Shown here: one piece after another, positions 17,144 through 26,056 of the stretch | Numbering within the stretch: position 1 is the first letter of the stretch | Layout: every line of letters starts with the position of its first letter | Assembly (NCBI RefSeq): GCF_003858635.1 | Contig: NZ_RQJO01000015.1 | Location: 434,001 to 498,000 of the forward strand | Source of the DNA: Larkinella rosea | GTDB lineage: Bacteria > Bacteroidota > Bacteroidia > Cytophagales > Spirosomataceae | Direction of reading: 5' to 3' | Length of the DNA: 64,000 nucleotides | Program-made: the position numbers and the translations under genes | The notes under the pieces: model-generated | The model's input: only the letters and a program-made list of their open reading frames with translations | Databases searched by the model: none | What the model was told of the DNA's origin: nothing

Positions 17144-18709
17144 CTAAGCATACCGGATGTAAAAGTACAGAACCATCGCGGTAACTAGGGCCCACCAGAT
17201 AAAAGGATTTCGCAAACCGCGCTGCTGGTCGCGTTCGGCGGGGAGAAGAGAGAGACTTTCTTTGTTCCAGATCAGGTCAGCCAGTTCGGCTTCGGGCTTG
17301 GGTTTGGTCACCAGACTCACTAAAACACAGAGCAGCATGCACGTCCAGAATACGATGCCGGTGCGGTTGAAAAACGGCATCGTCGGAAACAGGATTTCGA
17401 GCGCAATCGACAGCGGAATGGTCAGGATTCCGGCAGTCAGGGCGCCGGCGTGGGTGGTGCGTTTCCAGAGAATGCCGAGCAGGAACATCACAGCGATACC
17501 GGGCGTGAACAGGCCGTAGGCATTCATCAGGTACAGAAAAACCGGTTTGTCGGATTGGGTCATGAATAAACCCGTACACAAAATGCCGACGACAATGATC
17601 GTGGCTCCGGCAATTCGCCCAAACCGCACCGCCTGCGCGTCCGTTGCGTCTTTTTTGAAATACGTCAGGTAGACATCGACGGTCAGAATCGTGGTGCAGG
17701 AGTTGATGGCCCCGGAAAGGTGCGACATCACCGCCGAAATCAATCCGGCCATGACCAGCCCGACCAAACCGGCTGGCAGCAGATTTTCGACCAGCGTGGA
17801 AAATAGCAAATCCGGTTTGTCCAGATTCGGGAATAATTTGGGAGCCACCAGGGCCGGAACCGTGATAATAACCGGAATCAAAAACTTCAGGTAATCACCG
17901 AATACGACGCCCATCCGCGCATGCCACTCGTTTTTGGCTGCCAGCACCCGCTGCACGATAAACTGGTTCGTCGCGCAGTAGAAAACGCTGATGCAGAGCG
18001 TGCCGCCGAGGTACATCGTCCACGGAAAATCCGGGTCGCTGGCGGGCAGAATCAGGTCCCAGTCTTTGGACGTTTCGATGACGGCGTCAACGCCACCAGC
18101 CGCATTGACGGTCGCGATCGTCAGCGCCACACCTCCCAGCACCAGCACGATCAATTGCAGCATTTCGGTCCAGATCACCGCCCGCAAACCGCCCGCAATG
18201 GTGTAAATACCGGTAAAAACCGCCAACACCAGCACGCTGGCAACCACCGGAATTCCCAACAGCGAATGCAACGAGAGTGCGCCGAGGTACAAAACTGCCG
18301 CAATTTCCACGAAAACGTAGGTCAACAAAATCAGTGATGCGTAGGTTGTCCGGGCGGCTGCGCCGAAGCGTTTTTGTAAAAATTCGGGAATCGTGTAAAA
18401 ACCGTTGCGGATATAAAACGGCAGGAAAATCCAGAGCAGGGCGTTAAAACCGATCAGAATCGCCCCCCACTCCATCGCAATGGCCACAAAACCCCGGCTG
18501 TAGGCCACGCCCATTGCCCCGACCAGGTGATGGCTGCTGATGTTGGAGGCAATGATGCTGCCGCCGATCATCCACCACGGCAGTTTGTCACCCGCCAGAA
18601 AATAATCCCGCTTGGTTTTTTCGCCTTTGCGGGACGCATAAATGCCTAACGAAATAACCCCCAGGATGTAAACGCCAAAAATAATCAGGTCAAGCGTGGA
18701 TAGATTCAT
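17144..18709 (-). CDS. SSS-family sodium:solute symporter
   Basis: Inner-membrane symporter of the solute:sodium symporter family (SGLT/PutP type) with 13-14 hydrophobic segments in 521 residues. Visible family features are the first helix LDLIIFGVYILGVISLGIYA, GDKLPWWMIGGSIIASNISSHHLVGAMG in short form GSIIASNISSHH (about 50-62), and GLISAVMSHLSGAINSC around residue 320. Bacteroidota relatives often carry sugars or sugar acids. The start overlaps the end of the ceramidase-like gene by 20 bp, so translation is probably coupled. Likely imports a product of the locus; the substrate is unknown. Confidence 0.92.
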   Translation of the reverse strand: MNLSTLDLIIFGVYILGVISLGIYASRKGEKTKRDYFLAGDKLPWWMIGGSIIASNISSHHLVGAMGVAYSRGFVAIAMEWGAILIGFNALLWIFLPFYIRNGFYTIPEFLQKRFGAAARTTYASLILLTYVFVEIAAVLYLGALSLHSLLGIPVVASVLVLAVFTGIYTIAGGLRAVIWTEMLQLIVLVLGGVALTIATVNAAGGVDAVIETSKDWDLILPASDPDFPWTMYLGGTLCISVFYCATNQFIVQRVLAAKNEWHARMGVVFGDYLKFLIPVIITVPALVAPKLFPNLDKPDLLFSTLVENLLPAGLVGLVMAGLISAVMSHLSGAINSCTTILTVDVYLTYFKKDATDAQAVRFGRIAGATIIVVGILCTGLFMTQSDKPVFLYLMNAYGLFTPGIAVMFLLGILWKRTTHAGALTAGILTIPLSIALEILFPTMPFFNRTGIVFWTCMLLCVLVSLVTKPKPEAELADLIWNKESLSLLPAERDQQRGLRNPFIWWALVTAMVLYFYIRYA

Positions 18710-20090
18710 GTTGGATCAGCGAGCGGGTAATACGGATAGCGGTTTCGGTGAGTAGCTCCAACGAACCTTTTTCGAAGGGAGATTGCCAGACAGGGTAAAT
18801 ATCAGTGTCGTATAAATCGGTGGGGGGTAAATAACCGGTCGAGCCATTCACGATATTCATGACCGCGACCGCATTCGGAGCCAGTTTTTCCCGCAGGATT
18901 TGCTGAAATTCGGAATACGCTTCGTTCGGTTGACCGACCAGAAGCGCATCGCCAATTCGCCAGACCCAGAGCGGCATTTTAGTCGTGTCGCCATCGCCGA
19001 CGGTTTTCCGGATGCCGCGTTTCCGCCACAGCCGCTCTTTCAAAACATTGTCATTACACGCGGCCCATTGCGCTTCAATTTCGGCCAGTGATGGCAACGT
19101 TTTCAACGGCAATTCAACCTCAATCAGCTCGGTCAAAAGCGTACGGGAAGGCTCATAAGCGGTTTTCTTCCAGATTGCCAACGGTGCACCCGACTCGACG
19201 ACCCCGTCAAAAGCAAGGCGGTTTTTCGGCGGCAAAACCGCTTCCAGGGTCGACAAAACCGCATAGCCCAACTGCCGCCCGTACGCATCCGGAATGCTGA
19301 CATCCCCGACGTATTGTTCCCGTGGAGCCAGCTCTCCGCAAGCCCCCAGCAGAAACAGGGTGGGTGCGCTGGTGGCCGTTTCCACCACCTCGCGCATGGC
19401 CCCGATGTAGTCGGGCGAAATCAGGCGGTTTTGCCACGCCAGCGTCGTCGGGTGGCAGGCATAATTGACCAACGTTCCCATCGTTTTGCCCTCGTTGTTG
19501 ACGATTTGTCCGACAAGAAGTGTATCATCGGCACTTTTTTCGGGATTCCAGCCGCAGACGAAGCGGTCTTTATCGACGTCTGGTAAATCCCGGTTGCTGG
19601 CCAGATTGCATTTGCCGTAATTCCAGGTCAGCGTGGCCGGTTCGGTTTTGGCCAGCGCCGTTTGAATGGCCTGAATCGCCCGTTGCTGAACCAATTGGAG
19701 ATACGGTTCGACCAGATGCCCACCGGTTTTCGTGGCGTCATCCCGGCTGAGGCTCGGCCCGGCGTGGGTGTGCGACAGACAAAACAGCAGGCGTGATGCG
19801 TCCAGCGACACCGCTTCCAGAATGCCGTTGCGCAAAAACCGCTCGTCGTCGGAACTACGCCACCAGCCCAGATCGGCCCCGATCAACACCAGGGGTTGCG
19901 CTTCATAGGCGGTTTGAAATGTCACGCAGGTGAGCATCAGCGGGCGATGAATGCCTTCGGCGGCTTCGTGCGTAGCAGCCCCCCAATTGCGGGCGTAAAT
20001 GCCCACCGGCGGGGTAATATCTTCCTGTGCCACACCGATCAAACCGGTGAAGGAGGATTGTTTATAATCGGGGTATTTTTGCGATTCCAT
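18690..20090 (-). CDS. Neutral ceramidase-like amidohydrolase
   Basis: Protein of 466 residues related to the N-terminal domain of neutral/alkaline non-lysosomal ceramidases. Family features are GVAQEDITPPVGIYARNWG at about 19-37, FCLSHTHAGPS (about 103-113, zinc-ligand histidines), NYACHPTTLAW (about 209) and NGSTGYLPP near the C-terminus. It has no signal peptide and lacks the C-terminal domain of true ceramidases. In Bacteroidota such proteins are common in carbohydrate loci and their substrates are mostly unknown; an amide- or ester-bearing sugar derivative is possible here. It overlaps the following SSS gene by 20 bp. Confidence 0.85.
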   Translation of the reverse strand: MESQKYPDYKQSSFTGLIGVAQEDITPPVGIYARNWGAATHEAAEGIHRPLMLTCVTFQTAYEAQPLVLIGADLGWWRSSDDERFLRNGILEAVSLDASRLLFCLSHTHAGPSLSRDDATKTGGHLVEPYLQLVQQRAIQAIQTALAKTEPATLTWNYGKCNLASNRDLPDVDKDRFVCGWNPEKSADDTLLVGQIVNNEGKTMGTLVNYACHPTTLAWQNRLISPDYIGAMREVVETATSAPTLFLLGACGELAPREQYVGDVSIPDAYGRQLGYAVLSTLEAVLPPKNRLAFDGVVESGAPLAIWKKTAYEPSRTLLTELIEVELPLKTLPSLAEIEAQWAACNDNVLKERLWRKRGIRKTVGDGDTTKMPLWVWRIGDALLVGQPNEAYSEFQQILREKLAPNAVAVMNIVNGSTGYLPPTDLYDTDIYPVWQSPFEKGSLELLTETAIRITRSLIQHESIHA

Positions 20091-20121
20091 TCAACAAAAA
20101 TTTAATTCATTTTATACTTAT

Positions 20122-20266
20122 CAGCCCACGGTTTTAACCGTGGGACCAACGCCAATTTTATCAAATAGACATAAACCGTTTTAACGGTTTGAAAATTCTA
20201 AAACCGTTAAAACGGTTAGCATCCTACGATTTCGATTTGTGAACCCACGATTAAAATCGTGGGCTG
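20122..20266. repeat. Nested four-hairpin repeat array
   Basis: Four self-complementary units lie in mirror order. The outer left hairpin is at 20125-20144 (CCCACGGTTTTAACCGTGGG) and the outer right at 20244-20263 (CCCACGATTAAAATCGTGGG). The inner left is at 20173-20190 (AAACCGTTTTAACGGTTT) and the inner right at 20201-20217. The outer two differ at one base pair by a compensated G:C to A:T change on both sides of the stem, so hairpin pairing is conserved. It separates the ceramidase-like and MFS genes. Confidence 0.8.
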
Positions 20267-20300
20267 TTATTTTTCACACAATCATCCATATTCCACATTA

Positions 20301-21677
20301 CTATTCGGTTTTTCGGGTTAACAACCGTTCAATTTCTTCCAATGATTTTCCTTTCGTTTCGGGAACGGTGATGGCAATAAATACGAAATAAACCAGCAGC
20401 AAAACCGCATAAATTCCGAAGGTAACCGGCATTCCGAACTGCGATTTCATAACGGGAAACGAGCCAATTACCAGAAAATTCGCCAGCCACAACGACAAAG
20501 TTGCCAGCGACATGGCACTTCCCCGAATGCGATTGGGAAAAACTTCGGAGAGAATAACCCACGTAACCGGGCCAATGGTGGCGGCATAACCGGCAATAAA
20601 AACCAGGATAAAAAACAAAGCCCAGTAACCGGAAAGCTGGAAGGAAAAGGCGAGCGACAACGCCAGAATATCGGCCGCCAGCAGTGCCGATCCAAATAAC
20701 AAAAGCTTTTTTCGGCCCGCTTTGTCGATGGTGGCAATGGCGACAAACGTAAATATGCAGAGTATAACGCCCAGAATAACCGATTGCAGAAAAGCCGAAT
20801 CTTCCGCAATACCGACCTGTTTAAAGATCTCAGGCGCGTAGGCAACGAGTGGGCCGCCCAATTGGGAAGCAAACGCAATGACCATCCCGGTCAGGACGAT
20901 ATGGAAAACATCTTTCCGAAATACCTGACCGATATTTTCTTTTATACTGGTCGAAAAACTGGCACGAATGGCGGCACTTTCGGTTTCGGCGTACGCTATC
21001 CCACCGATTTGATCCAGCACGGTTCGGGCTTCAGTTTCTTTCTTTTTACTGATTAACCAGCGTGGGCTTTCCGAAACAAAAAACAAACCGAAAAAGAACA
21101 ATAAAGCCGGGACCGACTGCGACGAAAACATCCATCGCCAGTTGTTATCGCCGGTGTATAAAAGCAGATAATTGGAAAGATAAGCCAGCAAAACACCGAT
21201 CGTAACGGCCAGTTGGTAGAACGAAACCAGCCGTCCGCGCAGGTAGGCCGGGGCCATTTCGGCGATGTAGATCGGGCAGACCAGAGCCGCACAGCCGATG
21301 GCCATACCGCTTAAAACCCGAAAAGCCACAAACAACGAAAAAGTGGTTGCCCAACCCGTACCAACACCGGTAATCGCAAACAGAAAAGCACTGATTAACA
21401 GCATTTTCTTCCGGCCCACCCGATCGCTCAGCCGACCGGAACCCAGTGCTCCGATGGCGGCTCCGATGCTGATGGAGCCGACCGCCCAGCCGGTTTGCAG
21501 GTCGTCGAGCTGAAAATGCTGGCTGAAAAAGTGAATCGTTCCCGAAATAATGGCCGTGTCGAAACCGAACAGAATGCCACCCAACGCGGCTATCGCATTG
21601 ATCCGATAAATAAATCCTTTGTTATAAAGAAAATTGCCGGAAGAAGCGGTCTCGGTTGTCACCAGTACCAAAGCCAT
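20301..21677 (-). CDS. MFS sugar porter (sugar:proton symporter family)
   Basis: Twelve-helix major facilitator of the sugar porter family, 458 residues. Diagnostic motifs are GGILFGFDTAIISG (about 33-46), the loop 2-3 motif GRLSDRVGRKKML (about 82-94), YLRGRLVSFYQ in the middle, FVSESPRWLI (about 203) before the central loop, and PETKGKSLEEIERL at the C-terminus. It is similar in layout to xylose, arabinose and myo-inositol proton symporters. It lies 24 bp behind the PhyH gene in the same operon. Probable role: import across the inner membrane of a sugar released or modified in the periplasm. Confidence 0.93.
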   Translation of the reverse strand: MALVLVTTETASSGNFLYNKGFIYRINAIAALGGILFGFDTAIISGTIHFFSQHFQLDDLQTGWAVGSISIGAAIGALGSGRLSDRVGRKKMLLISAFLFAITGVGTGWATTFSLFVAFRVLSGMAIGCAALVCPIYIAEMAPAYLRGRLVSFYQLAVTIGVLLAYLSNYLLLYTGDNNWRWMFSSQSVPALLFFFGLFFVSESPRWLISKKKETEARTVLDQIGGIAYAETESAAIRASFSTSIKENIGQVFRKDVFHIVLTGMVIAFASQLGGPLVAYAPEIFKQVGIAEDSAFLQSVILGVILCIFTFVAIATIDKAGRKKLLLFGSALLAADILALSLAFSFQLSGYWALFFILVFIAGYAATIGPVTWVILSEVFPNRIRGSAMSLATLSLWLANFLVIGSFPVMKSQFGMPVTFGIYAVLLLVYFVFIAITVPETKGKSLEEIERLLTRKTE

Positions 21678-21701
21678 TTTACGTACAGTTAGGTGGGCAT
21701 T

Positions 21702-22529
21702 CTACTTCGCTTTTGCCTTTTCTACACTCAGAAATTGAGTCGTATTTTCCAGAATACCGGACGCATCGTCGTGAAGGAATAAAGCATCATCCGGCACGGT
21801 TTGCAAAGGGGTAATACTGGAGGGTGTTTCCGTAATGTAAGGTGGATTCGACTGGCGGTTATACGCCGAAATGAGCGACCAACGGGGCGTATCGGAGAGA
21901 TTCGCTTCGGAACGGTGTAAAATATTGCTGTGAAAGAAGAGCAGATCACCCGGTTTTAATTCGACGTAAACCAGCTCCATCGTTTGCAGGGCAAACTCGA
22001 CATACTGCATCGACGCGCCGACCTGCTCGCCGGAAAAACCGTGTTCGACCCGGCCCATTTTGTGCGACTTTTTAATGACCTGCAAACAGCCGTTTTCTTG
22101 CGTCGCTTCGGTAATAGCCACCATCACCGAAATCAGCTGATCCGGAAATAAATAGCCGTTTTTATACCAATATCCGTAATCCTGATGCCACTCCCAAGCC
22201 CCGCCAACCTTCGGTTCTTTCTGCATCAATTTGGAATGAAAATGACAAACCGGAGCCTTTCCATCCAGCAGTTTATTTACCGAATCGACCATGCGTTCGC
22301 TGCGGGTCAGTAAACCGTATACGTCATCGCCCGGCGTAAACCACAACGCTAGTTTCGTTTTTTTACCGGCTTTATCGTCCAGATCAAAACTGTTTTTCTG
22401 AATCGCTTTGTCTTCAATCGCGACCCGGTACAGCTTCGCAACTTCGGTTTCGTTTAAAAAACCGGGAATAATTAAATACCCATTTTCCTGAAAAGATTCA
22501 ACTTGTTCGTCGGTCAGCATAAAGGCCAT
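21702..22529 (-). CDS. Phytanoyl-CoA dioxygenase (PhyH) family oxygenase
   Basis: Fe(II)/2-oxoglutarate-dependent dioxygenase. The metal-binding facial triad is visible as WHQDYGYW (HxD, about residue 112) and the distal histidine in FFHSNILHRSEANLS (about 207), with the 2-oxoglutarate-binding arginine in RWSLISAYNR. The N-terminus QVESFQENGYLIIPGFL is typical of the family. I begin at the ATG at 22529 (275 residues), 11 bp after the SDR stop; the frame is open further but overlaps the SDR gene. It presumably hydroxylates a pathway intermediate. PhyH proteins act on many small molecules, so the substrate is open. Confidence 0.9.
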   Translation of the reverse strand: MAFMLTDEQVESFQENGYLIIPGFLNETEVAKLYRVAIEDKAIQKNSFDLDDKAGKKTKLALWFTPGDDVYGLLTRSERMVDSVNKLLDGKAPVCHFHSKLMQKEPKVGGAWEWHQDYGYWYKNGYLFPDQLISVMVAITEATQENGCLQVIKKSHKMGRVEHGFSGEQVGASMQYVEFALQTMELVYVELKPGDLLFFHSNILHRSEANLSDTPRWSLISAYNRQSNPPYITETPSSITPLQTVPDDALFLHDDASGILENTTQFLSVEKAKAK

Positions 22530-22540
22530 ATCAGTACGGG

Positions 22541-23308
22541 TTAAGTCAGTAAGGAAAGTCCGCCATCCATCAGCAGGGTGCTGCCGGTCATGTGTTCGTT
22601 CGCCGGGTGACAAAGCTGCACGACCTGTCCGGCCACCGCTTCGGCACTGATCAGTTTTTTGATCGGAACCCGGTTTCGGGCCTCCTCGCTCAGTTCGGGG
22701 TCTTTTTCCCAAAACCGGGCGCTTAAACCGGCATTCACGTAACCGGGCGCAATTTCGTTGACCAGAATCTGGTGCGGGGCCAGTTCCAGCGCCAGACACT
22801 GGCAGAGCATCCGCAAACCGGCTTTGGAAACGCTGTAGGCCGGAATGTGGGTATGAACCGAGTGGGCTGCCCAACTCCCGATGAACACCACCCGCCCCGG
22901 AAGCTGGTGGGCCAGCAGCCGGGCGGTGGCACTTTGGGTTAGGAAAAAAGCACCGTTCAGATTGACGTTGAGTTCGTTTGTCCACTGCTCCGCCGTGATT
23001 TCGTGAATCCCACCCACGGTGACGGTGGCGGCATTGGCGATGATGATGTCCGCAACTCCAAGGCTATTTTCCACCTCCGATACCCAGTTCTGTACGGCTT
23101 TTGCGTCCGACACATCGACCTGGGTGTAATGGGTGGCTATTCCGAGTTGCTCCAATTCGTCGAGAAACGCTGCGGCTTTCGCCGGTGGGCTGATGTCGCC
23201 GAGGGCGATGGCGGCTCCTTGCCGGGCAAATTCCAGCGCGGTGGCCCGGCCGATGTCACCCAGTCCACCACTAATCAGGACGATTCGTTTCGTAAATAAG
23301 TTGTCCAC
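22541..23308 (-). CDS. Short-chain dehydrogenase/reductase
   Basis: Classical SDR oxidoreductase, 255 residues. The cofactor motif is SGGLGDIGRATALEF (GGxGxxGR) near residue 12, NAAT lies at about 88, the catalytic Ser is in VFIGSWAAHS, and YSVSK (about 155) carries Tyr and Lys. EIAPGYVNAGLS and GSTLLMDGGLS follow. The best start is the GTG at 23308 (VDNLFTKRIVLISGG), because the upstream frame has no SDR sequence and overlaps the neighbouring gene. Such enzymes in sugar-acid loci oxidise or reduce a hydroxyl of the sugar, often to a lactone or keto-acid. It sits between the enolase-family and PhyH genes. Confidence 0.9.
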   Translation of the reverse strand: MDNLFTKRIVLISGGLGDIGRATALEFARQGAAIALGDISPPAKAAAFLDELEQLGIATHYTQVDVSDAKAVQNWVSEVENSLGVADIIIANAATVTVGGIHEITAEQWTNELNVNLNGAFFLTQSATARLLAHQLPGRVVFIGSWAAHSVHTHIPAYSVSKAGLRMLCQCLALELAPHQILVNEIAPGYVNAGLSARFWEKDPELSEEARNRVPIKKLISAEAVAGQVVQLCHPANEHMTGSTLLMDGGLSLLT

Positions 23309-23348
23309 TATTCGTACGGTTTTCCCTTCTTGTAAATTTGAGCCGCTG

Positions 23349-24527
23349 CTACCAATCGCCCACGCTTCCGTCTTTGTAGAAAGTCCGTTGCAGCACTTCC
23401 TGCTCGAAAGGATGTTTTTTGACTTCGTCTTCGTTGATTTCGATGCCCAGCCCCGGCCGTTGATTTGGACGGACAATCCGGCCTTTTTCCTCAACCGTAA
23501 ATCCTTCGCTCACCACATCGGTCCGCCAGGGAACGTCGTTGTGGACACTTTCGCAAATGATGTAGGAGGGAGAGGAAAAGCCAAATTCAATCGACGCGGC
23601 CGTGCTGACGGGCCCCTGTGGATTGTGTGGTGCAATGGATACCCGGTAGGCTTCGGCCAGAGCCGCAATCCGGCGGACTTCGGTCAGGCCACCGCAGTGC
23701 GTAATATCCGGCTGAATGACGCTGACGGCCCGTTTTTCCAGCATTTCGCGGAAGGCATGAACGCCAATCAGTCGCTCCCCGCTGGCAATCGGCGTTTTGA
23801 CGGCCCGCTGAATCAGGGCAATGTCGTCCATCGTTTCGGGCCAGCACGGTTCTTCGAAAAAGTATAAACCGTACGGTTCCAGGGCTTTGGCAAACTGCAT
23901 GCCCATGCGCGGGGACGGGCGGGCGTGGCAATCGACCATGATGTCGATACTGTCGCCGACGGCTTCGCGCATCGCTTTCACGCAGGCTTCGGCGTAATGA
24001 ACCGGTTGCAGTCCTTCCAGCGACATCGTTTCGGGAACGGCCATCGATTTGAAGGCCGTAAAACCGTCGGCGACGGCTTGTTGGGCCAGTTCGCCAAAGC
24101 GGTTGGCATCGTCGGGTTTGGTCTGGTAAAAATCTTCCATTTTGCCGCCCCCCAAATGGCAGTACAGCCGGATGTAATCCCGAACCCGACCGCCCCACAA
24201 CTCGTGGCAGGGAACGCCGTGGATTTTCCCGAGAATATCCCACAACGCAATGTCAATACCGCTGATGGCGGTGCCGCGCACAATGCCGTTGCCGTGCCAG
24301 AAATGCTGGCGGTACATCATCTGCCAGAGGTGTTCGATGCGCCGGGGATCTTCGCCGATCAGCAGTTGCGACAGGTCTTCGATTGCCCCAACCACCGCCC
24401 GCGTGTGCCATTCGAGCGTCGCTTCGCCCCAGCCCCATAAACCGGGTTGATCGGTTATTACTTTCACAAAAATCCAATTCCGCATCCGGGCATGGCAAAC
24501 CTGGGTTTCAATGGCCGTAATCTTCAT
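23349..24527 (-). CDS. Enolase-superfamily sugar-acid dehydratase, galactonate dehydratase-like
   Basis: Mandelate racemase/muconate lactonizing enzyme family protein of 392 residues, close in pattern to D-galactonate dehydratase (DgoD). It shares MKIT at the N-terminus, [30 protein letters not shown], the metal-ligand Asp and general-acid His in MVDCHARPS (about 209), [27 protein letters not shown] and APHNPQGP (catalytic His), and the end SVGDW against SVAEW. Expected reaction: dehydration of a six-carbon aldonate to 2-keto-3-deoxy-aldonate. No KDG kinase or aldolase lies in the locus, so the next steps must be elsewhere. Confidence 0.88.
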   Translation of the reverse strand: MKITAIETQVCHARMRNWIFVKVITDQPGLWGWGEATLEWHTRAVVGAIEDLSQLLIGEDPRRIEHLWQMMYRQHFWHGNGIVRGTAISGIDIALWDILGKIHGVPCHELWGGRVRDYIRLYCHLGGGKMEDFYQTKPDDANRFGELAQQAVADGFTAFKSMAVPETMSLEGLQPVHYAEACVKAMREAVGDSIDIMVDCHARPSPRMGMQFAKALEPYGLYFFEEPCWPETMDDIALIQRAVKTPIASGERLIGVHAFREMLEKRAVSVIQPDITHCGGLTEVRRIAALAEAYRVSIAPHNPQGPVSTAASIEFGFSSPSYIICESVHNDVPWRTDVVSEGFTVEEKGRIVRPNQRPGLGIEINEDEVKKHPFEQEVLQRTFYKDGSVGDW

Positions 24528-24544
24528 TCGTAGTTTACTGTTAA

Positions 24545-25897
24545 TCAGGCGATTTGGGTGGACAGCGTTTTTTTGAACAGGTGACTGACAACATCCTCGG
24601 TTCGTTCGAGCGTTTCTTCAATATCCTGCACGCTGTGGGCGAACGAAATGCTGCCCTGTTTGATCGGAAGCGGGAAGTTAAAAATTCCTTTTTCGATCAG
24701 CTTCACGCGGTAGGTTTTATCCAGCGCAAAATCGTGGTGTTCGGCAATATCGTGAAAATCGACGGGCGCGTGGTCCATAAAATAGAGGCAATACGCCGAA
24801 CCCTGCCGGGCCAGGTGGAACGGTCGTCCGGTTGCCGAAAAGATCGTGTTCAGGCCATCTTCCAGCATCTGACCGAGCGTGTTGACGTGTTCGTAGACGT
24901 TATGAACCGGCGACGTCAGTTTTTGCAGGGTTGCAATGGCGGCCACGGTGGTTAGCGGAAAGGCGTTGTACGTTCCCGCAATCAACACGCGTTTGGCCTT
25001 ATCGGGATGGACGAAATAGTCCAGGTATTCTTTTTTGCCGCCAATGACGCCCAGCGGATACCCATTGGCGACCGCTTTTCCAAACGTACTTAAATCAGGT
25101 TGTATGCCACAAATGCTTTGGTAACCGCCGATGGCGTGGCGAAAACCGGTTTTTACTTCGTCGAAAATGAGCAGAAAACCGGCCTCGTCGGCCAGTTTCC
25201 GCAGGCCTTCCAAATAACCGGGTTGCGGTTTGACGATGCCGATATTCTGCAAAATGGGCTCGATGATCAGACAGGCGACCGGAAACCGCTTCAGAATATA
25301 CCGAACGGAGTCGAGGTCGTTGTAGTTGATGACGTGAACCAGCGATTTATGCACCTCCGGAATCCCGGCCGACATGGCATCGAACGGGTATTCTCCGGGG
25401 CTCACCCGTGGTCCCACATCGGCCAGGCTACTGATGACGTTGCCGGCCACATCGTTGTGCCAGCCGTTGTAACCGCCCTGAATAATAATCACGTGATCGC
25501 GGCCCGTCACGGCGCGGGCGATCCGCATGGCGTGGTATGTAGCTTCCGAACCGGTGGACGTGATCTGGAGGCTTTCGACGGTCGGCACGTTTTTACAAAA
25601 CAACTCCGCGAACCGTCCTTCCAGATTCGTCGGGCCAGCCCCCATCAAAACCGTATCGGAGCTCAGCGCCTGCCGAACGGCTTCGTTGATATCCGGATCG
25701 TTGTGCCCCAGGAAAGTAGCCGCAAAACCAGCCTGATAATCAATGTATTCATTTCCTTCAATATCCCACACCCGGCTCCCGTTTCCTCGCGTAAAACAGA
25801 TATTAGGGTCCGATTTCCGGTTCAGAGATACAACTCCGCCCGGTATCCATTGCTCGTTGGTTTTGAGAACTTCCTCTGATTTCGGCCACTTATTCAT
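24545..25897 (-). CDS. Class III aminotransferase, glutamate-1-semialdehyde aminomutase-like
   Basis: PLP-dependent aminotransferase of 450 residues. The N-terminal part matches glutamate-1-semialdehyde aminomutases ([37 protein letters not shown]). The cofactor sites are visible: [14 protein letters not shown] (about 111), FDEVKTGFR (about 243) with the PLP-binding Asp, and the Schiff-base lysine in [14 protein letters not shown] (about 272). Being in a catabolic locus rather than with hem genes, it is unlikely to serve haem synthesis. It more likely removes or adds an amino group on a sugar-derived aldehyde or ketone. It is 17 bp upstream of the dehydratase. Confidence 0.9.
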   Translation of the reverse strand: MNKWPKSEEVLKTNEQWIPGGVVSLNRKSDPNICFTRGNGSRVWDIEGNEYIDYQAGFAATFLGHNDPDINEAVRQALSSDTVLMGAGPTNLEGRFAELFCKNVPTVESLQITSTGSEATYHAMRIARAVTGRDHVIIIQGGYNGWHNDVAGNVISSLADVGPRVSPGEYPFDAMSAGIPEVHKSLVHVINYNDLDSVRYILKRFPVACLIIEPILQNIGIVKPQPGYLEGLRKLADEAGFLLIFDEVKTGFRHAIGGYQSICGIQPDLSTFGKAVANGYPLGVIGGKKEYLDYFVHPDKAKRVLIAGTYNAFPLTTVAAIATLQKLTSPVHNVYEHVNTLGQMLEDGLNTIFSATGRPFHLARQGSAYCLYFMDHAPVDFHDIAEHHDFALDKTYRVKLIEKGIFNFPLPIKQGSISFAHSVQDIEETLERTEDVVSHLFKKTLSTQIA

Positions 25898-25954
25898 TGT
25901 TAATTCAGGTTTATTCAGTTGATGTTTTTATGTTGACGGTATTCACGTGGTTAA

Positions 25955-26033
25955 CGTACCCACGGACTTTAGTCCGTGTTTTTATTCACTCAATGAGTTA
26001 GCAGGATCTCACGGGCTAAAGTCCGTGGGTACG
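25955..26033. repeat. REP-like inverted pair 3
   Basis: The left unit (25955-25978) is identical to the 24-base unit at 16097. The right unit (26010-26033) is its inverted copy with one change (ACGGGCT for ACGGACT). It lies between the first oxidoreductase gene and the aminotransferase gene, inside the long operon, where it could act as an attenuator or mRNA-stabilising hairpin. Confidence 0.85.
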
Positions 26034-26056
26034 TCAGTCACCGAAACCGGTTACCG

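Noticed and set aside
20122-20266. Possible CRISPR array because of repeated palindromes
   Set aside because: Only four units, in inverted rather than direct order, with unequal gaps and no cas genes.
24545-25897. Calling the aminotransferase hemL (haem synthesis)
   Set aside because: It resembles glutamate-1-semialdehyde aminomutase but lies in a sugar-type catabolic operon with no haem genes.
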